From Acidimicrobiales bacterium (GTDB lineage: Bacteria; Actinomycetota; Acidimicrobiia; Acidimicrobiales; JABEUL01), in NCBI GenBank assembly GCA_027451605.1, contig DAIDJA010000014.1, positions 2,524 to 13,020 on the forward strand: a stretch of 10,497 bases of DNA, written 5' to 3'. Shown here in pieces: positions 1 to 5,954 of this stretch; position 1 is the stretch's first letter; each line of letters opens with the position of its first letter. Both the position numbers and the translations under genes were made by a program. The notes under the pieces were generated by a model that saw only the letters and a list, made by a program, of their open reading frames with translations, did no database searches and was not told the origin of the DNA.

Positions 1-548
1 GAATACCTCCGTTACCCATAGAATCTAAAGGCAGACCGACCGCCGTATTTGGTGCTATGTTCCCCGGGTCCATACGCTTAATCTCTGCGACTGGTAAAAC
101 CGGTGATCAAACAACTGATAAGCCAACCGCAATTACACTGGAGGGCAACGGCATAACAGTTAATGTAAAAAAATCCATTTCGGTCGGAAACTCCGTATTG
201 GAGTCAGTCAGAGAGCTCATTGATGCAAATTTAAATGAGAATGCCAATTATGACAATAAATTTTCGAAAGATACTGTTCCTTTAAACGAGGACACCGAAG
301 TAAATATTGTTACTTTGGCAAACGGTACTTCTCTCGGTGACGCTAAAGTCAATGAATTTATAAATTTTGTTAAAGAGTGTAGGATTCAAGAAGCCATAGT
401 TGAACCGGAAGTAAGTTACTCTGCTAAGGTAATTGTTTCTTCCGGCACCGGTGATGCATTGGGGGTGTCAAAAAGTTATGTGAAAGAGGACGCAGAAGCA
501 CTTGCTACTTTGCATGCATTGCTTAGGATAATCAGTGAATTCCACTGA
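1..548 (+). CDS. Hypothetical protein, C-terminal part (5' end outside window)
   Basis: The reading frame is open from base 3 to a TGA at 546-548, giving 181 visible residues. The ATG at 57 is internal to this open frame and has no Shine-Dalgarno sequence before it, so the gene most likely starts upstream of the window. I do not recognise the family. There is no signal peptide, membrane helix or cysteine motif. The visible part begins with a proline-rich stretch (IPPLPIESKGRP), passes through a Thr/Asn-rich middle, and ends in a pattern that reads as two beta strands (EVSYSAKVIVSSG) and an amphipathic helix (EDAEALATLHALLRIISEF), like a small alpha/beta dimerisation or ligand domain. That fold guess is inference only. 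The codon use looks like that of the neighbours. A spacer of 158 bases separates it from the next gene, so co-transcription is uncertain. Confidence 0.6.
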   Translation, partial: IPPLPIESKGRPTAVFGAMFPGSIRLISATGKTGDQTTDKPTAITLEGNGITVNVKKSISVGNSVLESVRELIDANLNENANYDNKFSKDTVPLNEDTEVNIVTLANGTSLGDAKVNEFINFVKECRIQEAIVEPEVSYSAKVIVSSGTGDALGVSKSYVKEDAEALATLHALLRIISEFH

Positions 549-556
549 GGTCGACA

Positions 557-644
557 AGAATCTGAATCGATTTTCAATAGGATTTTATGGATCAGGTTGT
601 ATCCAACAATGAAGGTCTTCTCGAAGCAATATTATTCAGATTCT
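557..644 (+). terminator. Perfect 11-bp inverted repeat downstream of the first gene (candidate terminator)
   Basis: AGAATCTGAAT at 557-567 is matched exactly in inverted orientation by ATTCAGATTCT at 634-644, enclosing 66 bases. A short T-run (TTTTT, about 657-661) follows. This may act as a transcription end for the first gene, but the large loop and low GC make it a weak rho-independent terminator. An open frame of 19 codons (587-646, MDQVVSNNEGLLEAILFRF, with AGGA four bases before the ATG) lies between and across the arms, and may be chance. Confidence 0.3.
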
Positions 645-706
645 AAATTTAATAAGTTTTTGATTAAATTAAAAAAGTATTACTAACCATTGAATAAATT
701 GTATAA

Positions 707-1558
707 ATGGAAGAATTAGCTAAATATACAAAATCAGACAAAATTTCACAAACAGAAATTGGCACTTCCGGCTCATTGAAGATCGAACTTAGCGACTCTG
801 TACTTAAATTAACAATTAATCGTCCGGAAGCAAGAAATGCCATGACATTAGAGGTGATGGAATTATTGAGTTTTGGGATGGATGTGGCGTATACAAATTC
901 TGCGGTCAAGGTGGTTGTGATCCAAGGTGAAGGGGAAAAGGCGTTTTGTGCAGGCGCTGATTTAGGGGGAAACTCAATGATGAATTCATCGGGAGATTCA
1001 CAGATGATTTTTCAACATGAAGCAAAAGGACAACTACCCAAGCTTTTCAGTAAAATGTGGGGTCTGGGGAAGCCCATAATCGCAAAGGTTAATGGGTATG
1101 CAGTTGCAGGTGGTTTCGGATTGGCACTGGCGTGCGACTTTTTGGTCGCATCCGAATCGGCAGTATTTGGGGCAACGGAAGTAAATGTTGGGCTTTGGCC
1201 ATTTATGATAACTGTCCCAATTCTTAGATGTATACCGTCGAAGATCGCATTGGAGTTGATGATGACCGGTAGGCGAATCGGAGCTGAGGAAGCGCACCAC
1301 CTCGGATTTATAAACAGACTCTGCGCCCAAACTGAACTGGAAGATACTTTGACCTCATTTCTAGAACCTTTATTGAACGCGCCTCCCGTAGCCGTTAACT
1401 ATGGCAAGAAATGTTTTTATGCAGTTGAAAATTTGGACGCGGATAAGGCACTGTTGCTTTTGCAGTCCAATCTAAGTGTGGTAAGTTATAGCAGAGATGC
1501 TGCCGAAGGGATTCAAGCCTTTAGGGATAAACGTAAGCCGGACTTCAGAGGTTACTGA
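707..1558 (+). CDS. Enoyl-CoA hydratase/isomerase (crotonase) family protein
   Basis: A crotonase-fold enzyme expected to bind an acyl-CoA thioester in the cytoplasm and catalyse hydration, isomerisation or a related step of fatty-acid or organic-acid breakdown. At 283 residues it has normal length plus an N-terminal extension of about 24 residues. The CoA-binding and oxyanion-hole signatures are clear: AFCAGADL (residues 79-86) and NGYAVAGGFGLALACD (129-144). Of the two glutamates of rat mitochondrial crotonase, the Glu164 position is kept (Glu158, in GATEVNVG). The Glu144 position is glycine (Gly138, in GGFGLAL), so classical two-glutamate hydratase chemistry is doubtful. The exact substrate cannot be read. 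The ATG directly follows an in-frame TAA and lacks a Shine-Dalgarno sequence. It may be leaderless, or translation may start at the in-frame TTG at 776 (residue 24), closer to the usual family start. No metabolic partner is adjacent. Confidence 0.9.
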   Translation: MEELAKYTKSDKISQTEIGTSGSLKIELSDSVLKLTINRPEARNAMTLEVMELLSFGMDVAYTNSAVKVVVIQGEGEKAFCAGADLGGNSMMNSSGDSQMIFQHEAKGQLPKLFSKMWGLGKPIIAKVNGYAVAGGFGLALACDFLVASESAVFGATEVNVGLWPFMITVPILRCIPSKIALELMMTGRRIGAEEAHHLGFINRLCAQTELEDTLTSFLEPLLNAPPVAVNYGKKCFYAVENLDADKALLLLQSNLSVVSYSRDAAEGIQAFRDKRKPDFRGY

Positions 1559-1590
1559 AATTTCGGGATTGGGTACGCATACAAAGCGAT

Positions 1591-1637
1591 TAGCTAATTA
1601 CAACTATTATCTATAGTTAGCTAGATTCGATTTTTTT
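1591..1637 (+). terminator. AT-rich hairpin followed by T7 (candidate terminator)
   Basis: Bases 1591-1600 (TAGCTAATTA) pair with 1614-1623 over 10 positions, one of them a G-T wobble, around a 13-base loop. A run of seven T follows at 1631-1637. It lies 33 bases after the hydratase stop and just before the gmd ribosome site, so it could end the upstream transcript. The seven-base gap between stem and T-run and the low GC are not ideal. The same stretch contains TATAGT (1612-1617), a possible -10 element for gmd, without a convincing -35. Confidence 0.35.
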
Positions 1638-1657
1638 ATAATTGTTTAGGAGCTTTA

Positions 1658-2626
1658 ATGAAAAAGAGAGCGTTAATTACAGGAATTACAGGTCAAGACG
1701 GTTCTTATTTGGCCGAGTTTTTGCTGGAACAGGGTTATGAAGTTATAGGTATGATGAGAAGGTCTTCAACGTTGAATTTCGAGAGGATAGCCCATATTCA
1801 AGACTTAATTACCTTTGTCACTGCCGACCTTTTGGATGAAGCATCAATGATTAATATTATTAGGGAACATAACCCGGATGAAATTTATAACCTGGCAGCA
1901 CAGTCGTTTGTACAGACATCATGGTCTCAGCCGGTATTGACGGGAGAAACTACTGCATTGGGGGTCACAAGGCTTTTAGATGCCATCAGGATGACAAATC
2001 GGGAGATAAAGTTTTATCAGGCTAGCTCGTCTGAAATGTTCGGCAAAGTATTACAGGTTCCTCAAGTCGAAACTACACCATTTTACCCAAGGAGTCCTTA
2101 TGGAGTGGCAAAAGTTTATGGACATTGGATCACGGTTAACTACAGAGAAAGCTATGATATGCACGCGAGCTCGGGAATACTCTTTAATCACGAGTCGCCA
2201 AGGAGAGGACTTGAATTTGTTACCAGAAAAATATCCCACGGTGTCGCTCAGATTGTCTGCGGACTGAAAGAGACCCTTATGCTCGGCAATTTAGATGCCA
2301 AGCGAGATTGGGGATATGCAAAAGACTACGTGCAGGCAATGTGGAAGATGCTTCAGCAGGACGAGCCGGATGACTATGTAGTGGCGTCCGGGCAAACTCA
2401 TTCCGTGAAGGAAGTCTGCCAAATAGCTTTCGACCAGGCAGGTTTGGATATGGAAACCTATGTGAAAGTCGATGAAAGATTCCTGAGACCGGCCGAAGTC
2501 GACCTATTGGTGGGAGACCCCTCTAAGGCAAGAACCAAACTTAAGTGGGAGCCTCAGGTGAGTTTTGAAGAATTAATTAGGATGATGGTCACCGCTGATA
2601 TTGATCTAGTTCGAAAGTCACTTTAA
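1658..2626 (+). CDS. gmd: GDP-mannose 4,6-dehydratase
   Basis: Converts GDP-D-mannose to GDP-4-dehydro-6-deoxy-D-mannose, the branch point to GDP-fucose, GDP-rhamnose, GDP-perosamine and related sugars for surface polysaccharides; cytoplasmic. It is an extended short-chain dehydrogenase: the NADP-binding glycine motif GITGQDG is at residues 9-15, followed by GMMRRSS (31-37), which is typical of GMD. The catalytic set matches E. coli GMD: Ser124 (Thr132 in E. coli) and Glu126 in QASSSEMFG, then Tyr148 and Lys152 in [10 protein letters not shown]. Further family signatures are [16 protein letters not shown] (177-192) and [19 protein letters not shown] (211-229). The 322 residues lie in the shorter part of the family range. 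AGGAG at 1648-1652, five bases before the ATG, fixes the start. No reductase or epimerase that would finish a deoxysugar pathway is nearby, so the final product is unknown. Confidence 0.96.
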   Translation: MKKRALITGITGQDGSYLAEFLLEQGYEVIGMMRRSSTLNFERIAHIQDLITFVTADLLDEASMINIIREHNPDEIYNLAAQSFVQTSWSQPVLTGETTALGVTRLLDAIRMTNREIKFYQASSSEMFGKVLQVPQVETTPFYPRSPYGVAKVYGHWITVNYRESYDMHASSGILFNHESPRRGLEFVTRKISHGVAQIVCGLKETLMLGNLDAKRDWGYAKDYVQAMWKMLQQDEPDDYVVASGQTHSVKEVCQIAFDQAGLDMETYVKVDERFLRPAEVDLLVGDPSKARTKLKWEPQVSFEELIRMMVTADIDLVRKSL

Positions 2627-2649
2627 CTTTTTTTGAGCTTAGTTAAAGT
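2620..2649 (+). repeat. 8-bp inverted repeat across the gmd stop codon
   Basis: ACTTTAAC (2620-2627) and GTTAAAGT (2642-2649) are exact inverted copies around a 14-base loop that holds seven T. The first arm contains the gmd TAA. No T-run follows the second arm, so this is not a standard terminator. It could shield the transcript's 3' end or be chance. Confidence 0.3.
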
Positions 2650-2685
2650 CTCATCGTGGGTCTCAATGGGGTAAATTACTTATGG

Positions 2686-2733
2686 TATAAATTCATCGGA
2701 TATAGTTTGACTGAGATTGTCCTGAAATAATAG
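2686..2733 (+). promoter_or_regulatory. Candidate promoter elements before the 137-residue gene
   Basis: Two weak options lie in the spacer. TATAAA (2686-2691) is preceded by TGG, giving an extended -10 (TGNTATAAA) that can work without a -35. Separately, TTGACT (2707-2712), a good -35, is followed after 15 bases by TAATAG (2728-2733), a poor -10 with short spacing. Either would give a short leader before the strong ribosome site at 2747-2752. Sequence inspection cannot decide between them. Confidence 0.3.
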
Positions 2734-2758
2734 TGGCTAAGTTATTGAAAGGACGATT

Positions 2759-3172
2759 ATGAATAATCCAAAACCAAGAAATCAAGCAAGCTTTCAACCA
2801 AGCCACAAGGTTTGCAACAGACCTTTTCCTCCTGAGTTGTTTTACTTAAATCAACATTCAACAAACCGCGATTTTAGGATACAAAATTCGGCTTCCGCCA
2901 AAACCGTAACGATAAGTGCCGGACTTGCAAGATTTATATACCGAACATTAGATATGGTTGTGCCAAAAAATCTGGGTTGTCACAACAGGCAGGTCACCCT
3001 TATACAACTTTTAGAAGTTATAGACATCTTATCGTGCTTGGAAAGTGTCGCCGATAATGATCAGGACAATTTTTGGTGTAAAGGAAAGTATTCATCCCCT
3101 GACGATATTTTCATCGAACTCAATAAGAGGGGCTGTACAAAGTTAGATGTTCCCAAAATTAATTGGTTTTAA
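2759..3172 (+). CDS. Hypothetical protein, 137 residues
   Basis: I do not recognise this protein. It is supported as a gene by a good Shine-Dalgarno sequence (GAAAGGA, 2747-2752, six bases before the ATG), a complete frame and ordinary codon use. The first 45 or so residues are polar, rich in Asn, Gln, Pro and Ser, and probably unstructured. Residues 50-66 (VTISAGLARFIYRTLDM) and 78-97 (QVTLIQLLEVIDILSCLESV) look like strand/helix and helix segments. The C-terminal part contains NFWCKGKYSSPDDIFIELNKRG. There are five cysteines (19, 74, 93, 107, 126) without a recognisable metal-binding spacing. There is no signal peptide or clear membrane helix, so it is probably cytoplasmic. It is flanked by gmd and a microprotein and has no obvious functional partner. 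It may be lineage-specific. Confidence 0.65.
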   Translation: MNNPKPRNQASFQPSHKVCNRPFPPELFYLNQHSTNRDFRIQNSASAKTVTISAGLARFIYRTLDMVVPKNLGCHNRQVTLIQLLEVIDILSCLESVADNDQDNFWCKGKYSSPDDIFIELNKRGCTKLDVPKINWF

Positions 3173-3179
3173 AATAATT

Positions 3180-3209
3180 TTGAAAAGCAAGTTAATTTAT
3201 TGCTACTAT
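3180..3209 (+). promoter_or_regulatory. Sigma-70-type promoter placing transcription start at the next ATG
   Basis: TTGAAA (3180-3185, -35) and TACTAT (3204-3209, -10) are separated by 18 bases. The A of the ATG at 3217 is the eighth base after the -10 hexamer, where transcription is expected to begin. No Shine-Dalgarno sequence lies between them. This arrangement is typical of leaderless mRNAs, which are common in actinobacteria. Confidence 0.55.
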
Positions 3210-3216
3210 ATTACAC

Positions 3217-3291
3217 ATGAAGAAGTTTATAATTTTGTTGATATTGGCAGCTATTGGTGGGATTGCCGTAAAAAAGTATTTAGACCAATAG
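3217..3291 (+). CDS. 24-residue hydrophobic microprotein (probable leaderless mRNA)
   Basis: The frame encodes MKKFIILLILAAIGGIAVKK followed by YLDQ. It has two lysines, one hydrophobic helix of about 15 residues containing a GG pair, then a short basic tail. It would sit as a single-pass membrane peptide or a signal-anchor-like peptide. The composition recalls the N-terminal part of the small actinobacterial DLW-39 family, which also begins MKK plus a hydrophobic helix and then K/R residues. However, the acidic tail with the DLW motif is absent, so homology is not established. The support is a good promoter positioned for leaderless translation and a sensible membrane-peptide composition rather than length. 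It is separate from the preceding gene (44-base gap). Alternatives are a leader peptide or chance. Confidence 0.45.
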   Translation: MKKFIILLILAAIGGIAVKKYLDQ

Positions 3292-3571
3292 AGTCCAAAG
3301 TTTGAGCTGCTTTTAGTAAAATTTTTTTCTGAGAGCAGCCAACCAACTTTTATAGCAGTATTTGATCGACGTTGCTTCGGGTCAGTTCGATGCGGTTAGT
3401 TGAACCAGTGTCTATGTATTTTTAAGAGTTTGATCGATAATCAAATTTTTAAAATTTATTTTTCAGTTAAATAACTAATGTACCGGATGCAAAAATATCG
3501 GTCGTTTTTAGAAATCTTTAATAATACAGTCACTGTTTTTTGGTGTCTTAAATACACCTAAGTAAATTTTA
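3292..3571. other. Gene-free AT-rich spacer
   Basis: I see no convincing gene on either strand and no tRNA. Small structures present are GCTGCT (3306-3311) inverted at 3334-3339 around a T-rich loop; the direct repeat TTTGATCGA at 3361-3369 and 3429-3437; the palindrome ACAGT-C-ACTGT (3526-3536) followed by T-residues; and a 5-bp hairpin GGTGT/ACACC (3542-3546 with 3554-3558). They may be regulatory or terminator-like. A small RNA is possible but is not shown by the sequence. Confidence 0.4.
3424..3450 (+). terminator. Candidate rho-independent terminator
   Basis: TTTGAT (3429-3434) and ATCAAA (3440-3445) form an exact 6-bp stem around a 5-base loop. T5 (3446-3450) follows, and the next bases are also T-rich. 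Pairing can extend outward to 11 bp using the T-run and two G-T wobbles. The stem is low in GC, so efficiency is uncertain. Its position fits the end of the microprotein transcript and isolation of the downstream operon. Confidence 0.4.
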
Positions 3572-3597
3572 GGAATAAAAATTGGGTTCGAAGGCTT
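3572..3597 (+). promoter_or_regulatory. ECF-type promoter candidate GGAAT-N18-CTT
   Basis: GGAAT (3572-3576), an 18-base spacer and CTT (3595-3597) resemble the SigR-type promoter GGAAT-N18-GTT with one mismatch at the -10. It stands ahead of the operon that encodes an ECF sigma factor and an RsrA-like anti-sigma factor, where autoregulation would be expected. Initiation would fall close to the ATG at 3607. The same element occurs upstream of the permease on the other strand. Confidence 0.35.
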
Positions 3598-3780
3598 TAT
3601 ATCTATATGAAGTCTAACGCCATGCCACCGAAATCACTAAACGGCAATGAAAGTTTTAACGGTCAATTTGTCTCGTTTTCTAAAGCATCTGAAAAGAATT
3701 ATGGATTCTGTAAATCGGGATATGACAATTCGATTAAGAGTTGGAAATTTATATCTTTAACAATTCTAAAAGGTGCTACG

Positions 3781-3960
3781 ATGAAGATTTCACTACCCGT
3801 AGCAATTGTAGTCGGTAGCCTAATTACGATTACAAATCATTTTTCTGAACTATTTACAGGCAGATTATCTCTGATTTTAAGCATAAGAATAATTCTCAAT
3901 TATCTGATCCCATATATTGTCGCTGGGATAGGTTACGCAAGGGCCAGAGTTCCACGATGA
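3781..3960 (+). CDS. nrtS: NrtS-like nitrate/nitrite transporter
   Basis: A very small membrane protein (59 residues from this start) matching from memory the NrtS family, described in cyanobacteria as a nitrate/nitrite transporter. Two membrane helices are visible: about residues 3-20 (ISLPVAIVVGSLITITNH) and 33-52 (SIRIILNYLIPYIVAGIGYA). The family pattern is kept: VGxLIT-x-N near the end of helix 1, then a short polar loop, then L-x-Y-L-x-P-Y in helix 2. AAAAGG (3768-3773) lies seven bases before this ATG, which favours it. The frame is also open upstream to an ATG at 3607, which would add 58 polar residues unlike the family and has no Shine-Dalgarno sequence, although a leaderless start there is possible. 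The stop overlaps the next start as ATGA, implying translational coupling. No nitrate or nitrite reductase is in the window, so the transported ion is inferred from the family alone. Confidence 0.72.
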   Translation: MKISLPVAIVVGSLITITNHFSELFTGRLSLILSIRIILNYLIPYIVAGIGYARARVPR

Positions 3961-5387
3961 CAGCCCTAGAAAAAAATGACGTTTCAACTAAAATTGACGC
4001 TGATAAATTTTATTCTAGCAGATCTTTAAAAACTGTTGACATAGCGGTTATTGGCGGCGGTTCAGCAGGGATCGGTGCAGCTCGTAGTGCAGCAAAGAGG
4101 GGAGCCGAAATTATTTTGATCGAAAATGATCGTATTGGAGGTGACTGTACGTTTACCGGATGCATCCCTTCCAAGGCAATCTTAGACGGAGCAAAAAGTG
4201 GATTAAATTTTGAAGAATCTTATGAGAAGGCACGGACGGCTATACAAAAAGTATCTAAGGCAGAAGATGAAGTAGCCTTAAACAAGGAAGGAATTAAGGT
4301 AGCATTTGGAAATGCAGCCGTGAAAGGACCTCATGAAATATCAATTGATGAAATAAAGCTTAAGGCAAAAAGAATAATAATAGCTACGGGGGCAAATCCG
4401 TTGATACCCAATATTCCCGGTATTGACAAAATCGACTATCTAACGAGCGACAATATCTTTAATTTAGAAAGGCAGCCGAAATCGTTAATTATTGTTGGCG
4501 GCGGACCCATCGGGGTTGAGATGGCCGAAGCATTTGCACGGTTCAAAACACAAGTAACGTTAATCGAAGGCACAGATAGATTAATTCCAAAAGAGGAGCC
4601 TGATGCGTCTGAGATTATTGAATTTCATATGTCTGCTTTGGGGGTAACGGTACTAAAAGGCGCAAAAGTAGTCAAGTTTTCCCGTGATGAATCGAATCAG
4701 ACTATGGTTTATCTTGAGGATGGTCGTAGTTTTACAGCCGAGCGTGTCTTGATGGCTCTTGGAAGAAGACCGTCTATAGCAGGTCTGGGTTTGCAAGAAT
4801 CAGGGGTAGATCTAAACGAGTTTGGTCAAATCAAGGTAGATTCAAAACTTCAAACAACCGTTAAATCAATTTATGCGGCAGGCGACGTATGTCAGAGCCT
4901 TCAGTTCACTCATGTCGCATATCGTACGGGATATATTGCAGCGACAAATGCAATGGCGAAAGTTCCATATGTGAGATTTTCTTCAAAAAATATTCCGTGG
5001 GTAACTTTCACCAACCCTGAAGTAGCACGGGTGGGTAATACTGAATCTCAAGTACCGTCATCGGCAAGAGTTGCCTATTTGGAATTGACAGAAATAGATA
5101 GGGCAATTGCCGCCGACGATTTTGATGGCTTTATTAAGGTGATAACCGTGCCTCGAAGTATTTCCAGACATGTAGCAGGAGGTACAATTGTCGGAGCGAC
5201 AATTGTTGCTCCGCGAGCCGGTGAAATGATTCATGAATTGGTGCTTGCTATGAAGGCAAAAATATACCCCTACAAGATAGCCTTAACTACTCATGCATAT
5301 CCAACTTATTCCAGTGGGGTGGGACAAGCCATGTTACAGTTTTTCGGTGAGTTCGGCGGAAAGTCATGGAGGGGCGTAAAAAAATAA
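3957..5387 (+). CDS. FAD-dependent pyridine nucleotide-disulfide oxidoreductase (MerA/Lpd-like)
   Basis: A class I flavoprotein disulfide reductase moving electrons from NAD(P)H through FAD to a redox-active cysteine pair; cytoplasmic homodimer. Domains in order: FAD motif GGGSAG (33-38); redox disulfide Cys64/Cys69 in GGDCTFTGCIPSKA; ATG motif (144-146); second nucleotide motif GGGPIG (181-186), with Glu204 ending the next strand, which suggests NADH over NADPH; FAD motif YAAGDV (306-311); and the dimerisation domain from about 349. In the C-terminal motif (THAYPTYSS, 445-453) the catalytic His before Pro in lipoamide dehydrogenase is Tyr448, as in MerA, and the usual Glu is Ser453. It is therefore probably not a lipoamide dehydrogenase. 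It lacks MerA's N-terminal heavy-metal domain and C-terminal Cys-Cys pair, so mercuric reductase activity is also unlikely. The true substrate is unknown. It overlaps nrtS by four bases and the sigma-factor gene by 22. Confidence 0.9.
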   Translation: MTALEKNDVSTKIDADKFYSSRSLKTVDIAVIGGGSAGIGAARSAAKRGAEIILIENDRIGGDCTFTGCIPSKAILDGAKSGLNFEESYEKARTAIQKVSKAEDEVALNKEGIKVAFGNAAVKGPHEISIDEIKLKAKRIIIATGANPLIPNIPGIDKIDYLTSDNIFNLERQPKSLIIVGGGPIGVEMAEAFARFKTQVTLIEGTDRLIPKEEPDASEIIEFHMSALGVTVLKGAKVVKFSRDESNQTMVYLEDGRSFTAERVLMALGRRPSIAGLGLQESGVDLNEFGQIKVDSKLQTTVKSIYAAGDVCQSLQFTHVAYRTGYIAATNAMAKVPYVRFSSKNIPWVTFTNPEVARVGNTESQVPSSARVAYLELTEIDRAIAADDFDGFIKVITVPRSISRHVAGGTIVGATIVAPRAGEMIHELVLAMKAKIYPYKIALTTHAYPTYSSGVGQAMLQFFGEFGGKSWRGVKK

Positions 5388-5950
5388 TAAAAATGGAATC
5401 ACCATCAGAAAATGATTCGGTTCGTCAAGAAGATGAACTTGTAGTTAAATTTAAATCCGAGTTAAATGAGCTAATGCCGATACTTTTCCGTGTTGCCTAT
5501 TCAATGACCCGGAATTACCATGATGCCGAAGATTTAGTCCAAGAGACGATCCTGCTAGCATTTAGGGCATTTGATAAGTTCGATGGCAGATATTTTAAAG
5601 CTTGGATTTTTACAATTATGAAAAATGCCAACATGAAAAGGGGCAGAAAAAAAAGGCCTGAACTCCTGAGAGATGGTGACCTTTCGCAAGTCGCTCAGGA
5701 ATTTTCGTCAAAATCTACCGAAACAGCCGCCGAGGATTCACTTTTTGTTCAGGCGGTAAGATCTGCGATGAATACCCTTCCGCATGCCATGAAAGTAGTA
5801 ATTCAATTCGTTGACATGGACGGTTTAACATACGACGAAACTGCCGCTGCACTTAATATTCCGGTTGGAACAGTAATGTCCAGACTTCATCGAGGCCGAA
5901 ATCGTATTAAAAATAACTTGATAAATAAGGGCATAGGAACGAAAGGATGA
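5366..5950 (+). CDS. ECF (group IV) RNA polymerase sigma factor
   Basis: A sigma-70-family extracytoplasmic-function factor that directs RNA polymerase to a specific promoter set when released from its anti-sigma factor. Region 2 spans about residues 34-95, with the core-binding signature YHDAEDLVQETILLAFRAF (51-69) and KAWIFTIMKN (78-87). Region 4 spans about 133-185, with the helix-turn-helix LTYDETAAALNIPVGTVMSRLHRGR (154-178). Region 3 and the region 1.1 domain of the housekeeping sigma are absent, and 194 residues is normal for ECF factors. The start overlaps the reductase gene. The in-frame ATG at 5393 (residue 10) is an alternative just after the reductase stop, but neither has an ideal ribosome site. 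Pairing with an RsrA-like zinc anti-sigma and a disulfide reductase suggests a thiol-oxidative-stress factor of the SigR type; this is inference. Confidence 0.93.
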   Translation: MEGRKKIIKMESPSENDSVRQEDELVVKFKSELNELMPILFRVAYSMTRNYHDAEDLVQETILLAFRAFDKFDGRYFKAWIFTIMKNANMKRGRKKRPELLRDGDLSQVAQEFSSKSTETAAEDSLFVQAVRSAMNTLPHAMKVVIQFVDMDGLTYDETAAALNIPVGTVMSRLHRGRNRIKNNLINKGIGTKG

Positions 5951-5954
5951 TTGA

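Noticed and set aside
57..548. Complete 163-residue gene starting at ATG 57
   Set aside because: The frame is open to the left edge and no ribosome site precedes ATG 57, so it is treated as a 3' fragment.
3526..3558. ACAGT-C-ACTGT palindrome plus T-run and the GGTGT/ACACC hairpin as a terminator
   Set aside because: The first has essentially no loop and the second has only a 5-bp stem with no adjacent T-run.
3292..3606. Possible tRNA or structured RNA around a GTTCGAT-like sequence near 3385
   Set aside because: No flanking stems, anticodon arm or acceptor pairing could be built.
3607..3780. N-terminal extension of the NrtS-like protein from the ATG at 3607
   Set aside because: It would add 58 polar residues atypical of NrtS with no Shine-Dalgarno sequence, while the ATG at 3781 has AAAAGG at a good distance. 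Kept only as an alternative.
3957..5387. Assignment as mercuric reductase (MerA) or dihydrolipoamide dehydrogenase
   Set aside because: The His-Glu dyad of the latter and the metal domain and C-terminal cysteines of the former are missing. No mer or 2-oxoacid dehydrogenase genes are nearby.
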